From Desulfobacterales bacterium (GTDB lineage Bacteria > Desulfobacterota > Desulfobacteria > Desulfobacterales > Desulfosalsimonadaceae), in the NCBI GenBank assembly GCA_018399235.1, contig JAGYOX010000002.1, positions 1-62,756 on the forward strand: a stretch of DNA of 62,756 bases. Reading direction: 5' to 3'. Each line of letters begins with the position of its first letter. Position 1 is the first letter of the stretch. The notes beneath the pieces are model-generated. The model saw only the letters and a list, made by a program, of their open reading frames with translations. It was not told where the DNA came from and did no database searches. Shown piece by piece: positions 45,342 to 53,386 of this stretch. The translations under genes and the position numbers were made by a program.

Positions 45342-46607
45342 TTACTCTCTCAATTGAGCGGCCAGGGCCTTTATTTCCGTTAAATCCCGCTGCATAGCGC
45401 TCCATCCATACCAGATGGTGTAATCGGGATTGGCATGAAAAGCACCCTGGAAGGTACGCATTCGGTGTTTTAAGAACATGATGAAAAGCTTCTGCTCAAT
45501 CACTGTAGGGGCGTCATGAAAGGTTAAAAGATCCGGAAACGGGTAGGAATAATTTTCCGGCTTTTCCAAAAGCCCATCCTTGTAAAGACCGGCAACTGTT
45601 CGAATCGCCTGTGCCATCAGGTGATCCGCCTCGCGGATCATCTGGTCGGCCTTATGAAGCTCCTGCTTGGCAAAATTACTCGAATGGCACTTGCCGCACA
45701 CGGCAAGCATTTCATCCCTTTCAGACTGCCAATCCTCCTGGGTCAGCCTTGCGACATCCGCTTTTTTGACGACATCCAGACGGGCTGTGGGATTGCCATC
45801 CGGATCCAGCACCCCAAGGGCCTGAAGAATGGTCGTCCGGTCCTTGGCCCACTGTTCATCTTCAGGCATGGGCAGACGAACCGCTAAAAACCCCCAGGCG
45901 GTTCGAACCGCGTGATTCCCCGCATCCATATGGCAGGTCTGGCAGGTGGGGGCGGCCACATCCTCAGGCAGCTTCCCAACCTGCTTTAAAAGGTATCTTA
46001 CCCCGTGCTTAGAGGATTCATACATCTCCCACTGGGGATGATCCATACCCATGTGGCAGGTCCGGCATGCCTGGGGCTGCCTGGCCTCTTCCTTAGAAAA
46101 CACATGGCGGGTATGGCATACGTCACAGGAGGCCAATCCAAAACCGGGGCTGTCCTTTTTAAGCTCCCGGATCTCCTCTTCGGATTTAAGCCCCTGTTTA
46201 TGGCATGCGCCGCAGCCCTTCAACCCCTCTGTCAGCCCCATCGGCTGCCAATGGATGGTGGGCATGGCCTTCATGGCCGCCCATGCCAGGGCATGTTTTC
46301 CCTGTTTGAACTGTTCCGCCTGAGTCCTGTGGCACATGGCGCATCTATCCAATGTAGCAAGCTTCGCCTTTTCAACATCATCGGCGGCCATATGGTCTCT
46401 GCCGTGGCAGGTTATGCAGGACACGTTTACCTCACTATGACGGCTAAGCTGCCAGTCCTTTACAATCTGTGGCGTCTCCTTGGTATGGCAGTTAAGGCAC
46501 GCGTCGTTTGGGGAGGCGTCGTCATCGGCAGCTGCAGACATGGGCAAGAATGAAGCTATAAAAAAAAGCAAAATTAAAAACGGCAGGCTAAAACGGATCG
46601 GTTTCAT
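45342..46607 (-). CDS. Octaheme cytochrome c of the hydroxylamine oxidoreductase family
   Basis: A 421-residue periplasmic multiheme cytochrome with a cleavable signal peptide (hydrophobic residues 7-24, ending SAAA). Eight CxxCH motifs are present (CLNCH, CITCH, CAMCH, CGACH, CDVCH, CRTCH, CQTCH, CGKCH). The C-terminal GAFHANPDYTIWYGW is a landmark of the HAO/octaheme nitrite-hydroxylamine reductase group. Start ATG 46607 has GGAG 10 nt upstream; the longer frame to 46763 lies in repeat DNA. Family members in anaerobes act as hydroxylamine or nitrite reductases; whether the tyrosine cross-link of true oxidases is present cannot be settled here. No dedicated quinol dehydrogenase gene is adjacent. 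Confidence 0.92.
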   Translation of the reverse strand: MKPIRFSLPFLILLFFIASFLPMSAAADDDASPNDACLNCHTKETPQIVKDWQLSRHSEVNVSCITCHGRDHMAADDVEKAKLATLDRCAMCHRTQAEQFKQGKHALAWAAMKAMPTIHWQPMGLTEGLKGCGACHKQGLKSEEEIRELKKDSPGFGLASCDVCHTRHVFSKEEARQPQACRTCHMGMDHPQWEMYESSKHGVRYLLKQVGKLPEDVAAPTCQTCHMDAGNHAVRTAWGFLAVRLPMPEDEQWAKDRTTILQALGVLDPDGNPTARLDVVKKADVARLTQEDWQSERDEMLAVCGKCHSSNFAKQELHKADQMIREADHLMAQAIRTVAGLYKDGLLEKPENYSYPFPDLLTFHDAPTVIEQKLFIMFLKHRMRTFQGAFHANPDYTIWYGWSAMQRDLTEIKALAAQLRE

Positions 46608-46658
46608 TTTATTTTTCTCCTGAAAGGAATGGGAGTTAAAAACCGAAATGACAATATT

Positions 46659-46688
46659 TGTATATCTCATGAATGGAACAGATGTCAA
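46659..46688 (-). promoter_or_regulatory. Candidate sigma70 promoter for octaheme cytochrome
   Basis: On the minus strand TTGACA (46683-46688) and TATACA (46659-46664) are separated by 18 bp, about 52 bp before the start codon. The -35 box lies 3 bp from the end of a TIR repeat, so the insertion fixes what lies upstream. Confidence 0.45.
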
Positions 46689-46691
46689 TAT

Positions 46692-46845
46692 TGACAGTCT
46701 CGTAAAAAGTCGATTTTGAGATGGCAAAGTAAAAAGTTCAAGATCAAGGCGCGCAAATCCCAAGAAATGCAGCGTACTTAGCTGTACGTGAAATTTCGAG
46801 GGATGCAGCGCAACACAGATATTGGACTTTTTACGAAGCCATCAA
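46692..46845. repeat. MITE-like repeat, TIR family, copy 2
   Basis: Left end TGACAGTCTCGTAAAAAGT at 46692-46710 is identical to copy 1; the interior matches with a short deletion; the right end (GACTTTTTACGAAGCCATCAA) is a diverged variant. ATAT occurs directly outside both ends and could be a target duplication. Confidence 0.85.
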
Positions 46846-46852
46846 TATTGCC

Positions 46853-46995
46853 GTAAACCTTAGACCTTATACCTTGAACCGTGAACTGTGAACCTTGAAA
46901 CTGGAAGGCTAAAGCCTTCCGCTACATAGATTGTACAAATTTTGTTAAACAGGTAAGAGAACCTTGCACCTTGAACTGTGAACCGTGAGTTATTT
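46853..46995. repeat. Degenerate modular repeat fragment
   Basis: CCTTANA-like heptads, then the REP hairpin GGAAGGCTAAAGCCTTCC with CGCTACATAGATTGTACAAA downstream, as in the interior of copies A1 and A2, then more diverged heptads. The end boxes are missing. Confidence 0.7.
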
Positions 46996-47094
46996 GGAAA
47001 ACAGCTTTGGATGGTATAAAAAATCTCTTTAAACCATTATCAAGATAGGGTATGGGCTTATGGTACGAGATACCAGGTTATGGGCAAAACGTCA

Positions 47095-47130
47095 CCCGGA
47101 TCAAAACCCGAATCAAAACCCGGATCAAAA
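47095..47130 (+). repeat. Three tandem 12-bp repeats
   Basis: Three contiguous copies of CCCGRATCAAAA (47095-47106, 47107-47118, 47119-47130) end 20 bp before the aspS start codon. The middle copy differs by one base. They could be an operator or an accidental expansion. Confidence 0.75.
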
Positions 47131-47150
47131 AATTTTGACAAAGGATAAAT

Positions 47151-49289
47151 ATGGACACAATATGCCAGGATAGAACCATGTGCGGACACGTGGGCGCCTC
47201 CCATATCGGCCGCCAGGTGGTTCTGGCCGGATGGGTCGATGCATTAAGGGATCATGGCGAGGTGCTTTTCATCCACCTGCGTGACCAAAGCGGCATCGTG
47301 CAGGTGATATTTAGTCCGGAATTCACGGAAAAGACCGTATGCGAGCAGGCCGGACACCTGAGAAACGAATTCTGCGTACGTATTAACGGCCGGGTAATGG
47401 AACGGTCGCCAGGCACGGAAAACCCTCATATCTCCACCGGAAACGTGGAGGTGAATGCATCGGAGCTGAAGATCCTGAACCGATCAAAAACCCCGCCGTT
47501 TCCCATATCGGAAAAATCCATGCTGGCCGGAATCCCTGTAAGACAGGATCATAATGTAACCGAAGACCTGAGGCTCCAATACCGTTACCTGGACCTGCGC
47601 CGGCCGTCCATGCAGGAAAATCTTATCAAACGGCACGCCATTGCCCGAACCATCCGCAATTTTCTGGACGAGAACGGCTTTATTGAGGTCGAAACCCCCA
47701 TGTTAACCCGGAGCACGCCGGAAGGGGCGCGGGACTATATCGTGCCCAGCCGCCATCACCCCCGCACCTTTTACGCCCTGCCCCAGTCTCCCCAGTTGTT
47801 TAAACAGCTGCTTATGGTTGGCGGCGTTGAGCGTTATTACCAAATCGTCCGGTGTTTCCGGGATGAGGATCTGCGCCCCAACCGCCAGCCGGAATTCACC
47901 CAGCTCGATCTGGAAGCCGCATTTATCGACGAGGAATTCATTTACCGGATCTTCGAAGAGCTGACAACGCAGATGTTTGCCATAGGCGGCATTGAACTGC
48001 CCCGGCCCTTTGCCCGAATGACCTGGACCAATGCCATGAATACCGCGGGAAGCGACCGGCCCGACCTGCGATTCGACATGACCTTTATGGATGTCACGGA
48101 CGTTTTTACGGATACAAACTATGCCATTTTTAAACAAATTCTGGACCGGGGCGGATGCATCAAGGGCATTAACGTAAAGGGACAGTCCGGCCGTCTTAGC
48201 AAAAATATCCTGCAAAACGAATATGCCAAAGAGATCGTGCCGGGTTTCGGCGCCCGGGGCATGACCTGGATGCGGGTAACCGATGCCGGCCTGGAAAGCA
48301 ATATTGTCCAATTTTTCAGCAAAAAAGAACAGGAAGAGATCTTGCGCCGATTCGGCGCTGAAACAAACGATGTGATCCTGATGATCGCCGACCCATCCTG
48401 GCACTTGGTCTGCACGGCCCTGGGCCAGCTCCGCCTGCACCTGGCCCGCCGGCTTGACCTGATCCCCGGGGACGTTTACAAACCCCTGTGGGTGACGGAT
48501 TTCCCTTTATTTGAAGCCGCGGATACGGGCGTCACCTCCAGCCACCACCCCTTTACCATGCCGGATAAAACCGACTTTGACCCCAAGGATACAGACGAAC
48601 TGCTGTCCTTGAAATCCCGGGCCTATGATCTCGTGGTAAACGGCGAGGAACTCGGCGGCGGCAGCATCCGTATCAATGACCGGGATCTGCAGGACAAGAT
48701 TTTCAAGGCCCTGGGCCTGTCCCAAGCGGATGTGGGGGAAAAATTCGGATTTTTTCTTCAAGCCCTGGAATACGGGGCGCCGCCGCATGGCGGCATGGCT
48801 TTGGGCCTGGACAGGGTCATAGCCATGATTTTATCTGCCCGCTCCATCCGGGAGGTCATTGCTTTTCCCAAAAACCGAAGCGCCTTCTGTCCACTAACAC
48901 AGGCGCCGGCCCCGGTCTCCAGGGAACAACTGGCCGAACTGGAACTGCTCGACATAAAGGGCGGCGAAGCGCTTCCCGGCGCGGGACGACAAAAAGACCT
49001 TATGGCGTCTTTATCCTGGGTGTCACGCATCGGCATTGAAGAAGCGGAACGTGAGGAAATCCGCACTGCCGTTGAACAGGCAAAAATCCTGGCCGAAAGG
49101 GTCAAGCAGGCGGCCTTAGAAAACGGCGGAAAGTCAGCCGAGCCTCTGTTTTGCGTACTGCCGGCAGCCAACCGGTTCCGCGCCGGCAAAACAGCCAAGG
49201 TCTGCCAATTGTCGGAAGGCAATGATCTATTGAAAAACGCCCCCGCAGTCAAGGGGGGATATTTTAAAGTCGCATCGGTTCTTGAATAA
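47151..49289 (+). CDS. aspS: Aspartyl-tRNA synthetase fused to GatC
   Basis: A 712-residue fusion. Residues 1 to about 610 are a full bacterial class II AspRS: OB-fold anticodon domain (GWVDALRDHGEVLFIHLRD), the catalytic core with QSPQLFKQLLM, motif 2 FRDEDLRPNRQPEFTQLDLE, the GAD insertion and motif 3 GLDRVIAMI. H35 in RDHG is the residue type reported for non-discriminating AspRS. Residues about 615-712 match GatC end to end: WVSRIGIEEAEREEI at the start and NAPAVKGGYFKVASVLE at the end. Normal AspRS stops near 600 and GatC is a separate protein of about 95 residues. AAAGGAT precedes the ATG. Followed 14 bp later by a gatA homologue and gatB. Probably charges tRNA-Asn with Asp and tethers the amidotransferase. 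Confidence 0.93.
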   Translation: MDTICQDRTMCGHVGASHIGRQVVLAGWVDALRDHGEVLFIHLRDQSGIVQVIFSPEFTEKTVCEQAGHLRNEFCVRINGRVMERSPGTENPHISTGNVEVNASELKILNRSKTPPFPISEKSMLAGIPVRQDHNVTEDLRLQYRYLDLRRPSMQENLIKRHAIARTIRNFLDENGFIEVETPMLTRSTPEGARDYIVPSRHHPRTFYALPQSPQLFKQLLMVGGVERYYQIVRCFRDEDLRPNRQPEFTQLDLEAAFIDEEFIYRIFEELTTQMFAIGGIELPRPFARMTWTNAMNTAGSDRPDLRFDMTFMDVTDVFTDTNYAIFKQILDRGGCIKGINVKGQSGRLSKNILQNEYAKEIVPGFGARGMTWMRVTDAGLESNIVQFFSKKEQEEILRRFGAETNDVILMIADPSWHLVCTALGQLRLHLARRLDLIPGDVYKPLWVTDFPLFEAADTGVTSSHHPFTMPDKTDFDPKDTDELLSLKSRAYDLVVNGEELGGGSIRINDRDLQDKIFKALGLSQADVGEKFGFFLQALEYGAPPHGGMALGLDRVIAMILSARSIREVIAFPKNRSAFCPLTQAPAPVSREQLAELELLDIKGGEALPGAGRQKDLMASLSWVSRIGIEEAEREEIRTAVEQAKILAERVKQAALENGGKSAEPLFCVLPAANRFRAGKTAKVCQLSEGNDLLKNAPAVKGGYFKVASVLE

Positions 49290-49303
49290 AAAAAAGGACA
49301 AAT

Positions 49304-50527
49304 ATGGATTCCGATCTTTTCACCCATCAACCCGCATCTCCCCTGCAGGAGACGCCGGACGGCCCCTTGGCCGGAAAAGAAATACTGATTCAACCCGATC
49401 TTTCCGTACAGGACTGGCTTACGGATTCCGGATGCAAAGCTTTGACCGGTTTTCATGCGGTCATGGATGCAACCACCGTGACCCGTCTGAAGGCCGCAGG
49501 CGCCTGCCTGGCCGGCAACACCCGCATGGCGGAACTGGGACTCGGAATAAACGACAATACCATGGCGCGCGCCCTCTGCGCCGGCCATGGTCATTTGGGT
49601 CTGGTGACGGACCTTCTGGGCGAAGCCCGTATGACTGCCTGCCTTGCCGGTTGCTATGGGTTCAAGCCTTCTTACGGGTTGGTTTCGCGCGCCGGTCTGG
49701 TGGGCTTGGTGCCCTCCATGGAATGCACCGGGTTTCTGGCCCCCACGCCCGAAGAGATAACCACTGCCCTTGGGGTCGTGGCCGGACCGGATGAAGCCGA
49801 TTATTCCATGTCCCCGGATCCAATCCCGACTATAACCCCCACGGAGATTTCCGGCCATGCGCCAAACCGAATCGGCGTACCCCGCGAAATCCGGCAGTAT
49901 CTGTCAACATCCGCACAAAATGTTTTTTTTGCCGCCCTTGAGCAGGCGGCCCAGGCCGGATTTGACGTTCAGGAGATAGACCTGCCCGGCTTTGATCTGT
50001 TCGCCGCCGCACACCAGGTCATCGCCTCAGTGGAAGCATCCTCTTCCTGCGGCAAATATGATGGGGTCCGCTACGGGTTTCGGACAGAAGACGCCCAAAA
50101 TTGGAACGAGATGTACCTTCAATCCCGAAGCCAGTCATTCGGCTGTCGAATCAAGTCCTTTTTGTTCCAGGGCGCCTACTTCCAGTTCGAAAATTACGCG
50201 GCCTTTGAAAATGCCTGCGCCCTGAGGCAGAAACTGGTGAATCAGCTTAATCATCGGTTCGAATCGATTCCGCTGCTGGCCCTGCCCACCCGCCTGCCCC
50301 ATGCGGACCCCGGCCGGGCAGACACCGTCGAGGAGACCTATGCCGCTTTTGGGCTGACCCTGCCGGCCAACCTAGCCGGATTGCCCGCCCTTTGCATACC
50401 CGGCATGGTCTGTGAGGGCGAAACCGATCTCGGCCTGCAGCTCATGGGGCCCCTTATGACAGACGCACAGGTACTGGCCGCCGGTCAAAAAATATATACC
50501 CGCATCCAGGGAGACGGAAACAAATGA
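49304..50527 (+). CDS. GatA homologue lacking the glutaminase catalytic triad
   Basis: A 407-residue protein, shorter than GatA (about 485). Homology is clear in DATTVTRLKAAGACLAGNT, GFKPSYGLVSRAGLVGLVPS, SSSCGKYDGVRYGFR and LPANLAGLPALCIPG. The amidase triad is gone: the Lys of the usual IKDN is Q30 in LIQPDL, the GGSSGGS segment with the cis-Ser is deleted, and the nucleophile Ser of TGGSIR is E108 in LGEAR. It cannot hydrolyse glutamine by the known mechanism. The frame is undamaged, GC use matches its neighbours, and the 4-bp overlap with gatB is tidy, so it looks selected, not decaying. Roles to consider: structural partner of GatB, use of free ammonia, or another nitrogen donor. Confidence 0.88.
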   Translation: MDSDLFTHQPASPLQETPDGPLAGKEILIQPDLSVQDWLTDSGCKALTGFHAVMDATTVTRLKAAGACLAGNTRMAELGLGINDNTMARALCAGHGHLGLVTDLLGEARMTACLAGCYGFKPSYGLVSRAGLVGLVPSMECTGFLAPTPEEITTALGVVAGPDEADYSMSPDPIPTITPTEISGHAPNRIGVPREIRQYLSTSAQNVFFAALEQAAQAGFDVQEIDLPGFDLFAAAHQVIASVEASSSCGKYDGVRYGFRTEDAQNWNEMYLQSRSQSFGCRIKSFLFQGAYFQFENYAAFENACALRQKLVNQLNHRFESIPLLALPTRLPHADPGRADTVEETYAAFGLTLPANLAGLPALCIPGMVCEGETDLGLQLMGPLMTDAQVLAAGQKIYTRIQGDGNK

Positions 50528-51972
50528 ATCCGGATATAAACAAATATGAAGCGGTCATCGGCCTTGAAATCCATGTGCAGCTCAATACGGCCACCAAACT
50601 GTTCTGTGACTGCCCCAATCAGCCCGGGGACGCCCCCAACCGCAACACGTGCCCGGTCTGCCTCTGGCTGCCCGGGGCCCTGCCCCGGCTTTCCGCCGAA
50701 GCGGTTGAAAAGGCGGTGCTGGGATGCCTGGCCGCCAACTGCACCATTGCCGAAGAAAGCGCATTTGACCAGAAGGTCTACTATTATCCAGACCTGCCCA
50801 AGGGGTTTCAGCTGTCCCAGCACCACAAGCCCCTGGCCGTAAACGGGTGGATCGATATTATCGGCGAAAGCGGGGAGACCCGGCGCCTTGGCATCCACCA
50901 CATCCACATGGAAGAAGACGTGGCCAAGCTGGTCCATGAAACCGAGGGGAGAACGCCCATCAGCCTGGTCGATTTCAACCGGGCGGGCGCGCCGCTGATT
51001 GAAATCGTCACCGAACCGGATATGAAAAGTCCTTATGAGGCCATGGAATTTTTAAAGGCCCTGCGCACCCGTCTGCGCTATACCGGCTGTACAGAGTGCA
51101 GCATGGAACAGGGTACAATGCGGGCCGATGCCAATATCTCCCTGCGCCCGGCGGGCAGCGACACGCTGAACACAAAGGTAGAAGTCAAAAATATGAATTC
51201 CATTCACCACGTGGGCGATGCCATTGCTTACGAAATCCGGCGTCAGGCCGAATGCCTGGAACGGGGCGAACCCGTCACCCTGCATACGCGGCTGTGGGAT
51301 CCGGACAAGCGTGTCACCACCCCCATGCGTGAAAAATTTGCCGGCCCCTGCGTGCCCGATCCGTCAGTGCCCGCTATCCGAATGGATCCGGCGTGGCTGG
51401 AAAAAATCCGGCAGCGGCTACCGGAAATGCCGTCCCAAAAAACCGACCGGTTCATGGCCGACTATGGGCTGCCGGCAAGTGAAGCTTTTGCCATGAGCCA
51501 GGAACGGGATCTGGCAGAGTTTTTCGAAGCTGCAGTCAAACAAAACGTAATCCCGCGCAAGGCTGCCTCCTGGATCAGCGGCCATTTGACCCCGGCCCTC
51601 AAGGAACGGGGCCAGACCCTGGCCGATACCTGCCTGACCCCTGAACGTTTTGCGGATCTGCTTCTGTTGCTTGATCAGGAAAAAATCAATGCCGTGGCCG
51701 CCCGCGAAGTGCTGATTCAGATACTCGAAAAAAAGGACTCCCCTGAAAAAATTGTCAGTCTGGGCGGGTTTGAACAAGTATCAGATGTGGAAAAACTCGA
51801 GACCATTGTGGATGCCATCCTAACCGAGCATCCTGATGATGTCGCCGATTATCAGAAAGGCAATTCCAAGGTACTCGGTTTTTTCATGGGGCTGGCCATG
51901 AAGGCCTCCCAAGGAAAGGCCAACCCCAAACGCCTTAAAGAAATTCTGTCCAAACGGCTCAATAGTAACTGA
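50524..51972 (+). CDS. gatB: Asp-tRNA(Asn)/Glu-tRNA(Gln) amidotransferase subunit B
   Basis: A 482-residue GatB that phosphorylates the aminoacyl-tRNA side chain and adds ammonia. Active-site segments VIGLEIHVQL, YYYPDLPKGFQLSQ, HMEEDVAKLVHE, FNRAGAPLIEIVTEPD and VEVKNMNSIHHVGDAI are kept, and the C-terminal YqeY-like tRNA-binding tail is present. It is divergent from typical GatB: CPVCLWLPGALPRLS instead of LGLPGALPVLN, and the usual YRYFPDPDLPP is replaced by AGPCVPDPSVPAI. The ATG overlaps the gatA stop as ATGA. The kinase part looks functional, which makes the loss of glutaminase residues in its partner striking. Confidence 0.92.
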   Translation: MNPDINKYEAVIGLEIHVQLNTATKLFCDCPNQPGDAPNRNTCPVCLWLPGALPRLSAEAVEKAVLGCLAANCTIAEESAFDQKVYYYPDLPKGFQLSQHHKPLAVNGWIDIIGESGETRRLGIHHIHMEEDVAKLVHETEGRTPISLVDFNRAGAPLIEIVTEPDMKSPYEAMEFLKALRTRLRYTGCTECSMEQGTMRADANISLRPAGSDTLNTKVEVKNMNSIHHVGDAIAYEIRRQAECLERGEPVTLHTRLWDPDKRVTTPMREKFAGPCVPDPSVPAIRMDPAWLEKIRQRLPEMPSQKTDRFMADYGLPASEAFAMSQERDLAEFFEAAVKQNVIPRKAASWISGHLTPALKERGQTLADTCLTPERFADLLLLLDQEKINAVAAREVLIQILEKKDSPEKIVSLGGFEQVSDVEKLETIVDAILTEHPDDVADYQKGNSKVLGFFMGLAMKASQGKANPKRLKEILSKRLNSN

Positions 51973-52022
51973 TCAACCCGCTTGAACGCCTTGAGATAGG
52001 AATAAGGCTGATCAAAAAGGGC

Positions 52023-52796
52023 TCAATCTTTGGACCAGTGCACAGGAACGCCGCGCTTTTTCAGGTAGGCCTTTAACTCGCCGATGCCAATCATACCGAA
52101 ATGAAAAACAGAGGCGGCAAGCAGAATCGTCGCCCCGGCCTCTACCGCCTCATAAAAATGCTCGGGTTCCCCGGCCCCGCCGGATGCCACTATTTCGGCG
52201 GAAACGGCCTGTTTCATGGCCCGGATCACCGGCAGGTCGTACCCGGTGCGGGCGCCGTCGCCAGCTTTGCTGGTGGGCAGGATCACGGGCACCCCATACC
52301 CATCCACGCGTTTGGCCCACTCTATGGCATCCATACCCGTGGCCGTTCTTCCGCCATCGATATAAACTTCGTAGCCCGAGGCCATAGCCGGATTCTGATC
52401 CACGTCAATGGCCACAGTCACCCTATCGGCACCCAAGGCCTTTACCATCTCCGGGATCAACTCCGGCTTTCGAAAAGCGGCACTGCTAGTGGAAACCTTG
52501 TCCGCACCGGCTTTCAATATCATTTCGGCGGATTTCACATCCGAGACCCCGCCACCCACCGTAAAGGGCACGGTTGCAACTTCCGCTACGCGCTGGACTA
52601 CATCAAGCATTGTGGCCCGGCCTTCTACGGTAGCCGTGATATCCAGCAAGCCCAGTTCATCAGCACCAGCTTCGCAATAAGCTCTTGCGCATTCCACCGG
52701 ATCGCCGGCATCCCTTATATCGACAAAGTGCACGCCCTTGACTACACGTCCGTTTTGCATATCCAGGCACGGCATGATTCGAATCGTCTGATCCAT
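52023..52796 (-). CDS. hisF: Imidazole glycerol phosphate synthase cyclase subunit (HisF)
   Basis: A 257-residue TIM-barrel enzyme for histidine biosynthesis, using ammonia from HisH and PRFAR. The catalytic Asp in IMPCLDMQNGRVVKG near residue 11 and the second in VAIDVD near residue 135 are present; phosphate-binding GGGVSD and ASGGAGEPEHF occur. The usual LTSMDRDGT loop reads LPTSKAGDGART, a noticeable departure. No hisH or other his gene is adjacent, so it could be a HisF paralogue, but overall length and motifs favour HisF. It converges on gatB. Confidence 0.85.
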   Translation of the reverse strand: MDQTIRIMPCLDMQNGRVVKGVHFVDIRDAGDPVECARAYCEAGADELGLLDITATVEGRATMLDVVQRVAEVATVPFTVGGGVSDVKSAEMILKAGADKVSTSSAAFRKPELIPEMVKALGADRVTVAIDVDQNPAMASGYEVYIDGGRTATGMDAIEWAKRVDGYGVPVILPTSKAGDGARTGYDLPVIRAMKQAVSAEIVASGGAGEPEHFYEAVEAGATILLAASVFHFGMIGIGELKAYLKKRGVPVHWSKD

Positions 52797-52935
52797 AAAT
52801 ACACTCCCCTATCTAAATATTTCAAATTCGCCTTATTTTCGAATTAAAAAAACCATGCATACATAGCATATTTTGCAAAACCGCTGCAAAAAAGTTTTTT
52901 GCAGAATATTAAAAACAGCACTATTATTCTTTGCA

Positions 52936-53386
52936 ACGAGGTAAAGGCACTGAGGTTTTGATTTTTTAACCTGATACCCAATACCTAATACCTAATACCC
53001 GAAGTTACTTAGAAGTGTTCCCCCCGGGCCGCGCCCGGGACCGAACCTAAAAGCAACTTTTATGGTAGATGCGATGTAGAGGCGGGCTTTAGCCCGCCAT
53101 TCGCAGAAGTGGCCGATACAACAAAACGCGTCCATTGGAAGGCTGAAGCCTTCCGCTACATTGATTGTACAAATCTCGATAACCGATCAGGAATTGACGA
53201 ATGCGCTTTGTTTATCCGCTCTACATGGCTAAGATTTTGATTTTTTAAACCTTATACCCTAAACCCTATACCTTAAACCGTTAAGTTACTTAGAAGGCAC
53301 TGAGGCACTGAGGCACTGAGCTTTTGGTTTTTTTTAACCTAATACCTAATAATACCCAATACCTAAAACCCCAAGTTACTTAGAAG
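52936..53386. repeat. Modular repeat cluster including copy A2
   Basis: Three right-end boxes AAGTTACTTAGAAG occur at 53003-53016, 53283-53296 and 53373-53386. The first ends a fragment with CCTAATA heptads. The second ends complete copy A2 (53019-53297), with the GC hairpin CCCGGGCCGCGCCCGGG, AAGCAACTTTT and REP hairpins GGCGGGCTTTAGCCCGCC and GGAAGGCTGAAGCCTTCC. The third ends a fragment with three 8-bp GGCACTGA units. The pile-up suggests repeated insertion or recombination at one site. Confidence 0.85.

Larger units (their letters stand above)
46608..47150. other. Intergenic region with repeats between octaheme cytochrome and aspS
   Basis: Holds a promoter candidate for the cytochrome gene, a TIR-family copy (46692-46845), a degenerate modular/REP fragment (46853-46995) and a 12-bp triple repeat (47095-47130). 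No additional gene seen. Confidence 0.6.
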
